A DNA stretch of 64,000 bases, taken from positions 186,001 through 250,000 of the forward strand of contig CAWGHZ010000006.1 in NCBI GenBank assembly GCA_963822575.1, given 5' to 3'. The DNA comes from CAWGHZ01 sp963822575. Its GTDB lineage: Bacteria > Pseudomonadota > Alphaproteobacteria > MPNO01 > DASWLB01. A program made the translations under genes and the position numbers. The notes beneath the pieces were generated by a model that saw only the letters and a list, made by a program, of their open reading frames with translations, made no database searches and was not told where the DNA came from. Shown piece by piece: positions 24,103-31,466 of the stretch; the first letter of the stretch is position 1; each line of letters opens with the position of its first letter.

Positions 24103-24986
24103 GGGAGCCGACGTCCGGCCGGCCGCGCACCCGCCGCACCGCGCAGCGCGACGCCACCGAGCGGCTGATCCGCCGCATCGTGGTGGCCGCCGACGCCTCC
24201 GCGCATGGCCGCGCCGCGCTGGAAGCCGCGGTCCTTCTCGCCGCCCGGCTCGAAGCCGAGCTCGAGGGGCTGTTCGTCGAGGACGTGAACCTGAAGCGCC
24301 TCGCCGGGCTGCCGGTCGGGCGCGAGATCCGCTTCGGGTTCGGCACCGCCGGGCGCGACACCGCCGCCATCGCCGACGATCTGCGCGCCGAGGCCGCCAA
24401 TCTGCGCCGCGCGCTGGAGGCGGCCGCCCTCGCCGCCCACATCAAGGCGACCTTCCGCGTGGCCGAGGGGCGCGTCGCCGCCGAGGTGGTGGCGGCGGCC
24501 GGCGGCGCCGACCTGCTGGTCATCGGCCGGTCCGGGCGGCGGATCGGGCCGGGCATCTCGCTCGGCGGCACGGCGCTCGCCGCCATCATGGGTTCGACCC
24601 GCTCGGTGCTCGTCCTGCGGCCGGGCATCGACATCTCGCGCCGCGCGCTGGTGCTCTATGACGGCAGCGCGGGCGCCGACAAGGCGCTCGATCTCGCCGC
24701 CGGGCTCGCCGCCGACGATTCCGACAGCCTGACGGTGGTGGTCCGCGCCGACACGGAGGCCGACGCCGCGAAGCTGCGCCGGCGCGCGGCCCAGCGCCTG
24801 ATAGCGCACGGCCAGGCAGCGCGATTCCGCACCGTCGCCAGCCCGACGCTGGGCGGGCTCTGCCACGCCGTCGGCGCGATAGGCGCGAGCGTGCTGGTGA
24901 TCTCGGGCGCCGATCCGCTGCTCGAAGGCGACGGACGCCGCCGGCTCCTGGAAGACGTCGCCTGCCCGGTGCTGCTGGTCAGGTAG
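24099..24986 (+). CDS. Universal stress protein family, two-domain
   Basis: A 295-residue protein with an N-terminal UspA domain (about 23-176: IRRIVVAADASAHGRAALEAAVLLAARLEAELEGLFVED ... DLLVIGRSGRR ... STRSVLVLRP) and a second, degenerate Usp-like half (about 185-295: RALVLYDGSAGADKALDLAAGLA ... VLVISGADP ... CPVLLVR). Usp domains bind nucleotides and respond to stress; the G-2x-G-9x-GS ATP motif is incomplete here. The ATGA overlap with the Lon-like protease points to a shared stress or protein-quality function. Confidence 0.85.
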   Translation: MREPTSGRPRTRRTAQRDATERLIRRIVVAADASAHGRAALEAAVLLAARLEAELEGLFVEDVNLKRLAGLPVGREIRFGFGTAGRDTAAIADDLRAEAANLRRALEAAALAAHIKATFRVAEGRVAAEVVAAAGGADLLVIGRSGRRIGPGISLGGTALAAIMGSTRSVLVLRPGIDISRRALVLYDGSAGADKALDLAAGLAADDSDSLTVVVRADTEADAAKLRRRAAQRLIAHGQAARFRTVASPTLGGLCHAVGAIGASVLVISGADPLLEGDGRRRLLEDVACPVLLVR

Positions 24987-24989
24987 CCG

Positions 24990-25916
24990 CTATCCGCGCG
25001 CCGCTGCCGCCTCCTCGCGGGCGCGGCGGGCGGCGCGGCCCTCGCGCCGGGCGAGGTCGTAATTGGCGGCGAGGATCACGGCCGCGCCAAGCCAGGTCCA
25101 GACCGACGACACCTCGCCATAGAGGACGAGCCCCAAGAGCGCGACCATCGGGAGCTGCAGGAAGTTGAACGGCATCACGAGGCTCGCCGGCGCGGTGGTG
25201 AGCGAGCGTACGATGCACTGCTGCGCCCCCAGCGTACAGAGCGCGACGGCGACCATCCACAATATGTCGTGGAGTCCGGGCGTCACCCACAAGAGCGCCG
25301 CCGGCACGGACGAGATGACCGTCTGCAGGCCGTAGAGGTAGAGAATGTTCACGTTCGGGTTCTCGGTGTTCGCCATGGCACGGGTGAGCGCGTGCCCGAC
25401 GCCGAACATGAAGGCGCTGGCGACGGTCACCAGCGCGGCGGGCGACACGACCGTGATCCCCGGGCGCAGGATCACCAGCGTGCCGGCGAAGCCGATGCCG
25501 AGCGTGATCCAGCGGTGCAGCCCGCCGCGATCGCCCAGCACCAGCATGGCGATCAGCACGACGAACAAGGGCGAAGTGAAGTTGAGCGCATTGACGTCGG
25601 CCATCGGCAGGCGGGCGAGCGCGTAGACCCACAGGACGCCTCCCAGATACACCGAGCCGCAGCGCGCGATGTGCAGCCGGAGCCGCGTCGTGCGCATCGC
25701 GCCGAGCCCGTTGCGCACCAGCCACGGCATCATGCCGAGCGAGCAGAACAGCGAGCGGAAGAAGATCAGCTCGAGCGCCGAGAACTTGTGGGTGAGCTGG
25801 CGCAGCGTCGCATAGAGGAGCGCGTAGCACACCGCGCCCAGGCACATCCACACGATGCCGCGCGTGGGCGCGGGCAAAGAGGACCAGCCGGAAAGTTCGC
25901 GGCGCGTGCCGTCCAT
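24990..25916 (-). CDS. EamA/DMT-family permease 5
   Basis: A 308-residue DMT permease on the minus strand, converging with the stress-protein gene with a gap of three bases. The start at ATG 25916 (MDGTRRELSGW) places the first membrane segment at about 19. Typical blocks are FSALELIFFRSLFCSLGMMPWLVRNG, ADVNALNFTSPLFVVLIAMLVLGD, GFAGTLVILRPGITVVSP and MPFNFLQLPMVALLGLVLYGE. It belongs to the permease 1 and 2 subgroup but is separated from the tandem array by three unrelated genes. Confidence 0.9.
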   Translation of the reverse strand: MDGTRRELSGWSSLPAPTRGIVWMCLGAVCYALLYATLRQLTHKFSALELIFFRSLFCSLGMMPWLVRNGLGAMRTTRLRLHIARCGSVYLGGVLWVYALARLPMADVNALNFTSPLFVVLIAMLVLGDRGGLHRWITLGIGFAGTLVILRPGITVVSPAALVTVASAFMFGVGHALTRAMANTENPNVNILYLYGLQTVISSVPAALLWVTPGLHDILWMVAVALCTLGAQQCIVRSLTTAPASLVMPFNFLQLPMVALLGLVLYGEVSSVWTWLGAAVILAANYDLARREGRAARRAREEAAAARG

Positions 25917-26004
25917 GCGGGGATTCCGTCGCCGTGCGCGACCCTCGCCGCGTGCGGGCCCGTCGCGTATCATGGGCGGATCGATCTTGTCGAGAAAAAG
26001 CCGA

Positions 26005-26481
26005 ATGACCACGCGCGTCCTGTTCGTATGCACCGGCAACATCTGCCGCTCGCCGACCGCCGAGGCAGTATTCCGGGCCCACGCGGAAGAGGCCGGGCTC
26101 GCCAACGCGATCGAGGTCGATTCCGCGGGCACCGGCAACTGGCACGTGGGCGAGGCGCCCGATCCGCGCTCGGCCGCGGCGGCGGCGCGGCGCGGGCTCG
26201 ACCTCACGGCCCAGTGCGCGCGCCAGGTAAGCGGCGAGGATTTCCGCCGGTTCGACCTGATCGTTGCGATGGATCGCGGCCATGCGCGCGCGCTGGACCG
26301 TCTGCGCCCGGAGGGGTCGCCTGCCAAGCTGTTGTTGTTCCTCGATTTCGCGCCCGAGCTCGGGATTTCCGACGTGCCGGACCCCTACACGGGCGGGGCA
26401 GACGGGTTCGAGCGCGTGCTCGATATGATCGAGCGCGCGGCCGACGGGCTTCTCGCCGCGATCCGCGCAGGCACAGTGTGA
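26005..26481 (+). CDS. Low-molecular-weight protein-tyrosine phosphatase
   Basis: A 158-residue LMW-PTP. The P-loop VCTGNICRSPTAEA gives nucleophile Cys9 and Arg15, and the general-acid Asp is in DPYTGGADGF near the C-terminus; both are in the standard positions. It hydrolyses phosphotyrosine in the cytoplasm; related enzymes regulate exopolysaccharide tyrosine kinases or act in arsenate reduction. No BY-kinase is adjacent. It is divergent from permease 5 and lies 78 bases before rpsT. Confidence 0.93.
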   Translation: MTTRVLFVCTGNICRSPTAEAVFRAHAEEAGLANAIEVDSAGTGNWHVGEAPDPRSAAAAARRGLDLTAQCARQVSGEDFRRFDLIVAMDRGHARALDRLRPEGSPAKLLLFLDFAPELGISDVPDPYTGGADGFERVLDMIERAADGLLAAIRAGTV

Positions 26482-26559
26482 CCCGGCCCCGCGCAAGGGT
26501 TGACGGAGCGCGCGGCACGCATTACAAACCCGCCCTCACCCGGAGTCAGGGGACGCGCG

Positions 26560-26833
26560 ATGGCCAACATCAAGTCGGCCAAGAAGAGAATTCGCCAGAC
26601 CGAGCGGCGCACGGCACTGAACCGCGCGCGCATGAGTTCGCGTGCGCACCTACGTGCGCAAGGTCGAGGAGGCGATCGACACCGGCGACAAGGAGGCCGC
26701 GCAGACCGCGTTCAAGTCGGCGCAGCCCGAGATCATGCGCGGCGTCACCAAAGGCGTACTCCACAAGAACACCATGGCGCGCCGCCTGTCGCGCCTTTCG
26801 GCGCGCATCAAGGCGCTTCCCGCGAAAGCCTGA
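26560..26833 (+). CDS. rpsT: 30S ribosomal protein S20, apparent frameshift
   Basis: The first 25 codons read MANIKSAKKRIRQTERR ... NRARM, the start of S20, and a second frame continues VRTYVRKVEEAIDTGDKEA ... HKNTMARRLSRLSARIKALPAKA to the stop at 26833. One extra base is present: 26634-26639 reads GAGTTC, and deletion of one T gives ATG AGT CGC GTG, that is MSRVRTY, restoring a 90-residue S20 of normal length. S20 binds 16S rRNA early in small-subunit assembly. Everything else is intact, so a sequencing or assembly error is more likely than a mutant. rpsT just upstream of dnaA is common in alphaproteobacteria. Confidence 0.93.
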
Positions 26834-27451
26834 ACCGCGCGCGCACGCGCGACGATGCCGCGTGAGACGCGCGGCACGCGAATCGTTTCCGGATTCGCGG
26901 ACACATGTCGAACGAATTCATCGACAAAAATTTTTCCATTCGACGTTCGATCATGTTGCACCGGCCCCGACGCGCAGGTACGATGGCGTCGTTGGATGCT
27001 TGGGGAGACATGATCCTTCAAAAGAAAATTCCGACGGATTCAAGGATAATTTGCGCGACATTTAGAAAACGGGCTTTCTAGCGCGAGTAAAACGTTCCTT
27101 CGATACTTCGCACTTGCCCCTCGTCGCAAACAACGATCACGTCCGCCGGAAACGACGCAGTTCCTACCGCGCGGCCCCTGCGAGGACCATCCTTGCGAAG
27201 CTGGCGGCAGGCCGACAACAACGCTCGCGAACACGTCGCGCTTGTGTCGGCCGAAGGGGTTGGTTGAGGGACACGGTCGGGACATCGAGCCGGCGTTCGA
27301 AGCGTGCCAAGTCATGGTGCCGCGGCGGGGAAGCCGTTTTCCCGGATGCGGATCGGTTCCGCCGGGGCGGCGGACGGACAATTCGTCGCCCCCCGGGGTG
27401 GCGGAGGTCGGTAATGTTGGCGGGGCTCGAGCCTTGCGGGGGGCTGGCTGA
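26834..27451. promoter_or_regulatory. dnaA upstream region
   Basis: A 618-base gap without a supportable gene. Its first 240 bases are AT-richer than the surroundings and include the dyad TGTCGA-N9-TCGACA (26906-26926) followed by AAAAATTTTT, which could end rpsT transcription. A second dyad, TAGAAA/TTTCTA, is near 27063. GANTC sites occur at 26880, 26892 and 27037; in Caulobacter methylation of such a site promotes dnaA transcription. I found no TTATCCACA-type DnaA boxes, so an origin cannot be placed here. The last 200 bases form a long GC-rich leader for dnaA. Confidence 0.5.
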
Positions 27452-28819
27452 ATGGCAAAAACATCAAACCAGGACCTCGAACTCAGCACGTACTGGGCGC
27501 GCGTGCGGGGTCACCTGCGTGCCGAGGTGGGCGACGCCGCGTACCGCAGCTGGCTTAAGCCGCTGACTCTGGTCGATCTCAGCGAGGGCACACTGCGCAT
27601 CGCGGTGCCGACGAAGTTCATGCGCGACTGGGTGGTGCGCAACTACGGCGACCGCATCCGCGAGCTGTGGCGCGCCGAATGTCCCGAGATTACGGGCGTC
27701 GACCTGTTCATCGAGACCGAGGGCGGCCGCCCTGCCGCGCGGCCCGAACCCGAGCCGGTGGCCGCCGTGCGCGAGCGCGGGCAGGAGGCGTCGCAGCTTT
27801 CCTCGCCGCTCGACCCGCGATTCACGTTCGACAATTTCGTCGTCGGCAAGCCGAACGAGCTCGCCTACGCCGCCGCGCGCCGGGTGGCCGAATCGACCAC
27901 CGCGACGTTCAACCCGCTGTTCCTTTATGGCGGCGTCGGGCTCGGCAAGACGCACCTGATGCACGCCATCGCCTGGCACATCCGCGTCGCGCAGCCGAGC
28001 CGCAAGGTGGCGTACCTGTCGGCCGAGAAGTTCATGTACCACTTCATCCGCGCGCTCCGGTACCAGGACACGGTGGCGTTCAAGGAGCAGTTCCGCTCCG
28101 TCGACGTGCTGATGATCGACGACGTGCAGTTCATCAACGGCAAGGAATCCACCCAGGAGGAATTCTTCCACACGTTCAACGACCTTGTGGACAATAACCG
28201 CCAGGTGATCGTGTCGGCCGACAAGTCGCCGTCCGACCTCGAGGGCATGGCGGAGCGGCTGCGCTCGCGCCTCGGCTGGGGGCTGGTCGCCGACATTCAC
28301 GCCACCACCTACGAGCTGCGCGTCGGCATCCTGGAGGCGAAGGCCGACCAGATGGGCGTCGACATTCCGCGCAAGGTGCTGGAATTCCTCGCCCACAAGA
28401 TCGTCTCGAACGTGCGCGAGCTCGAGGGCGCGCTCAACCGCGTCGTCGCGCATGCGACGCTCGTCGGGCGCGACATCACGCTGGAATCCTGCCAGGAGGT
28501 GCTGCACGACCTGTTGCGCGCCAACGACCGGCGCGTGACCATCGAGGAGATCCAGAAGCGCGTCGCCGAGCACTTCAACATCCGCATCACCGACATGCAT
28601 TCGGCGCGCCGGTCGCGCGCCGTGGCGCGCCCGCGCCAGGTCGCGATGTACCTCGCGAAGCAGCTCACCGCGCGCTCGCTGCCCGAGATCGGGCGAAAGT
28701 TCGGCGGGCGCGACCACACCACCGTGATGCACGCGGTGAAGAAGGTGGACGAGCTGCGCCAGGCCGATTCCGCCTTCGCCGAGGACGTCGAGCTCCTGCG
28801 CCGCATGCTGGAGGGCTGA
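27452..28819 (+). CDS. dnaA: Chromosomal replication initiator DnaA
   Basis: A 455-residue DnaA. Domain I (1-85) contains YWARVRGHLRAEVGDAAYRSWLKPL; a short linker follows. The AAA+ domain (about 120-340) has Walker A GGVGLGKTH (160-168) and Walker B VLMIDDVQF (219-227). Domain IV carries the DnaA-box-binding signature RPRQVAMYLAKQLTARSLPEIGRKFGGRDHTTVMHA. DnaA opens oriC in its ATP form. A sequence close to a DnaA box, TTGTGGACAA, lies within the gene near 28184. The ATG is preceded by a weak purine tract only. dnaN, recF and gyrB follow in the classical order. Confidence 0.98.
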   Translation: MAKTSNQDLELSTYWARVRGHLRAEVGDAAYRSWLKPLTLVDLSEGTLRIAVPTKFMRDWVVRNYGDRIRELWRAECPEITGVDLFIETEGGRPAARPEPEPVAAVRERGQEASQLSSPLDPRFTFDNFVVGKPNELAYAAARRVAESTTATFNPLFLYGGVGLGKTHLMHAIAWHIRVAQPSRKVAYLSAEKFMYHFIRALRYQDTVAFKEQFRSVDVLMIDDVQFINGKESTQEEFFHTFNDLVDNNRQVIVSADKSPSDLEGMAERLRSRLGWGLVADIHATTYELRVGILEAKADQMGVDIPRKVLEFLAHKIVSNVRELEGALNRVVAHATLVGRDITLESCQEVLHDLLRANDRRVTIEEIQKRVAEHFNIRITDMHSARRSRAVARPRQVAMYLAKQLTARSLPEIGRKFGGRDHTTVMHAVKKVDELRQADSAFAEDVELLRRMLEG

Positions 28820-29139
28820 GCCCGGCGGCTCTTTCCTTCCCGCCCGTTTCGCCCTAAATCACCGCTTCAGACGGCGAATCGGACTTCGCCCAATTCGCCC
28901 CGCCCGGCACCGCCCGGAAAGCCGCGGAATCGGCCGGTTTCGAGGGCCCGTCCAGCCCCGGCCGCCGGCGCGGAACGCTTCGGATTTCAACGGGTTGTTG
29001 GTATACTTCCCGCCGTCCGCCGAGGGCGGCGGACCCGGCGCCCGCCGGCCCCGGCCAACCCCGGTCCGGGGGCGGCGAAGGAGCGGAACGCCTTCCGGAA
29101 TTCCGTCGCGCCGCACCCGATCCGAGCCACCGAGTTGCC
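28820..29139. promoter_or_regulatory. dnaA-dnaN intergenic region
   Basis: A 320-base gap of very GC-rich sequence. A TATACT hexamer at 29002-29007 stands out as a possible -10 element for dnaN; the sequence 17 bases upstream (TTCGGA) is a poor -35. Downstream, GC-rich repeats such as CCGCCGTCCGCCGAGGGCGGCGGAC (29011 onward) could form a leader hairpin. No small gene is convincing. Confidence 0.35.
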
Positions 29140-30258
29140 ATGAAACTGACCATCGAACGCGCGGCCCTTCTCAAGGCGCTGGCGCACGTCCAGAGCGTGG
29201 TGGAGCGTCGCAACACCATTCCGATCCTGTCGAACGCGCTGATCGAGGCGCGCGACGGCGCGCTGCGCGTGACCGCGACCGACATGGATTTGGCGGTGGT
29301 CGAGACCGTGCCGGCCACGGTCTCGCAGCCGGGCGAGACCACCGTGCCGGCGCACACGCTCTACGACATGGTGCGCAAGCTGCCGGAGGGCGCGCAGATC
29401 GAGATCGGTTCGGGCAGCGAGGAGGGCCGCGTCGAGCTGCGCGCCGGCCGCTCGCGCCTCGCGCTCGCCGCGCTGCCCGCCGCCGACTTCCCGGTGACGA
29501 CGGAGGGCGACACGCCGACCAGCTTCACCCTGACCGCGGCGGAGCTGCGCACGCTGATCGACCGCACCCAGTTCGCCGTCTCGACCGAGGAGACGCGCTA
29601 CTACCTGAACGGCATCTACATCCATGCAACCGAGGCGGACGAGGGCGGGGCCGCGGTGCTGCGCGCCGTCGCGACCGACGGCCACCGCCTGGCGCGAGTC
29701 GAGATCCCGCTGCCCGACGGTGCCGCCGGCATGCCGGGCGTGATCGTGCCGCGCAAGACCGTGACCGAGCTCCGCAAGCTGATCGAGGAGGATGGCGAGG
29801 TCGCGGTTTCGCTTTCCGAGACCAAGATCCGCTTCGCGCTGGGTGACGTGGTGCTGACCTCGAAGCTGATCGACGGCACCTTCCCCGATTATCGCCGCGT
29901 CATCCCCGCCACCAACGACAAGAAGCTCGAGGTCGAGTGCGGCGAGTTCGCCCACGCGGTCGACCTCGTCTCCACCATCTCGACCGACAAGTCGCGCGCG
30001 GTGAAGCTCACCATCGGCAAGGGCTCGCTGATGCTGTCGGCGACCAGCCCCGACGCCGGCTCGGCCACCGAGGAGCTCGAGGTCGGCTATTCCGACGACG
30101 CGCTCGAGATCGGCTTCAATTCGCGCTATCTGCTCGACATCGCCCGCCAGATCGGCGGCAAAGCCGAGTTCATGCTGGCCGACGCCGCCTCGCCCACGCT
30201 CGTGCGCGACGCGTCGGACCCCAGCGCGATCTATGTGCTCATGCCCATGCGGGTCTGA
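29140..30258 (+). CDS. dnaN: DNA polymerase III beta sliding clamp
   Basis: A 372-residue sliding clamp, the expected length, that encircles DNA as a dimer and tethers polymerase III. Three similar domains are recognisable: 1-120 (MKLTIERAALLKALAHVQSVVERRNTIPILSNALIEA), 130-250 (FTLTAAELRTLIDRTQFAVSTEETRYYLNGIY) and 255-372, ending in the canonical YVLMPMRV tail that forms part of the client-binding pocket. The recF start lies one base after its stop. Confidence 0.98.
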   Translation: MKLTIERAALLKALAHVQSVVERRNTIPILSNALIEARDGALRVTATDMDLAVVETVPATVSQPGETTVPAHTLYDMVRKLPEGAQIEIGSGSEEGRVELRAGRSRLALAALPAADFPVTTEGDTPTSFTLTAAELRTLIDRTQFAVSTEETRYYLNGIYIHATEADEGGAAVLRAVATDGHRLARVEIPLPDGAAGMPGVIVPRKTVTELRKLIEEDGEVAVSLSETKIRFALGDVVLTSKLIDGTFPDYRRVIPATNDKKLEVECGEFAHAVDLVSTISTDKSRAVKLTIGKGSLMLSATSPDAGSATEELEVGYSDDALEIGFNSRYLLDIARQIGGKAEFMLADAASPTLVRDASDPSAIYVLMPMRV

Positions 30259-30259
30259 T

Positions 30260-31459
30260 TTGAGTCTGTCCAGTCCCCATCCCGCCGCGTTCGCCAAAGG
30301 CCGCGCCCAGTCCGCCGCCGTCACGCGGCTCGCCCTCACCGACTTCCGCGGCTATGCGAGCCTGCGCCTCGAGCTCGACTCGCGACCGGTGCTGCTGACC
30401 GGTCCCAACGGCGCGGGCAAGACGAACGTGCTGGAGGCGGTGTCCTTCCTCGCCCCCGGACGCGGGCTGCGCGGCGCGGGGCTCGACGAGGTGGGGCGGC
30501 GCGACGCACAGATGGCCGATGCCAGGCCTTGGGCCGTCGCGGCGACGGTGGCGACGCCCGCGGGCCCGGTCGAGATCGGCACCGGCCTTGCCGACGGGCT
30601 CGGCGCCGCGCCGGCGCGGCGTGCGGTGCGCGTCGACGGCAAGCCGCAGCGCGGCCAGGCGGCGCTCGCCAGCCATCTCGGCATGCTGTGGGTGACGCCC
30701 GAGACCGACAAGCTGTTCGGCGAGGGCAATTCCGCGCGCCGGCGCTTCCTCGACCGGCTGGTGTTCGGGCTCGACGCCCAGCACGCCGCGCGCCTTTCGT
30801 CCTACGAACGAAGCCTGCGCGAGCGGGCGCGGTTGCTGCGCGCGCCCCGGCTCGGCAGCCCGCCCGCCGACCATGCCTGGATCGCCGCCTTGGAGCGCAC
30901 CATGGCCGAGCAGGGCGTCGCCGTGATCGCCGCGCGCCGGGCGCTGATCGCCCGGCTCAACGCCGCCTGCAAGCTGGGCGTCGGGCCGTTCCCCGCCGCC
31001 CGGCTCGCGCTCGACGGCGAGGTCGAGGAGCTGCTGGGCCAGATGCCGGCCCTCGACGCCGAGGAGGCGTTCCGCGAGCGGCTGGCGCGGGCGCGGGTGC
31101 GCGACGCCGAGACCGGCGGCGCGGCGCTGGGCCCGCAGCGCTCCGAGCTTTCGGTCACCCATCTCGCCAAGAACCAGCCGGCGGCGCGCTGCTCGACGGG
31201 CGAGCAGAAGGCGCTGCTGGTTGCCATCGTGCTGGCCGACGCCAGGCTGCGCGTGCTCGACCACGACGCGGCACCCGTCCTGCTGCTCGACGAGGTGGCG
31301 GCGCACCTCGACGATCAGCGCCGCGAGGCGCTGTACGCCGAGATCGCGGCGCTCGGGCTGCAGGCCTGGATGACCGGCACCGACGAGGCGCTGTTCGGCC
31401 GGCTCGCCGGCCAGGTCCAGCATTTCCGCGTGCGCGACGCCGCGCTCGCCCCCGCGTGA
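30260..31459 (+). CDS. recF: DNA replication and repair protein RecF
   Basis: A 399-residue SMC-like ATPase that loads RecA at gaps together with RecOR. Walker A GPNGAGKTN is near residue 45, the ABC signature appears as CSTGEQKALL, and Walker B as PVLLLDEVAAHLD. I chose TTG 30260, directly after the dnaN stop, because the RecF homology (VTRLALTDFRGYASLRLEL) starts about 24 residues later and no ATG or GTG lies closer. An upstream ATG at 30233 would overlap dnaN. gyrB follows after seven bases. Confidence 0.95.
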   Translation: MSLSSPHPAAFAKGRAQSAAVTRLALTDFRGYASLRLELDSRPVLLTGPNGAGKTNVLEAVSFLAPGRGLRGAGLDEVGRRDAQMADARPWAVAATVATPAGPVEIGTGLADGLGAAPARRAVRVDGKPQRGQAALASHLGMLWVTPETDKLFGEGNSARRRFLDRLVFGLDAQHAARLSSYERSLRERARLLRAPRLGSPPADHAWIAALERTMAEQGVAVIAARRALIARLNAACKLGVGPFPAARLALDGEVEELLGQMPALDAEEAFRERLARARVRDAETGGAALGPQRSELSVTHLAKNQPAARCSTGEQKALLVAIVLADARLRVLDHDAAPVLLLDEVAAHLDDQRREALYAEIAALGLQAWMTGTDEALFGRLAGQVQHFRVRDAALAPA

Positions 31460-31466
31460 GGAACGA

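Noticed and set aside
26834..27451. Chromosome origin (oriC) upstream of dnaA
   Set aside because: No DnaA-box consensus or AT-rich 13-mer cluster was found; in many alphaproteobacteria the origin is not beside dnaA.
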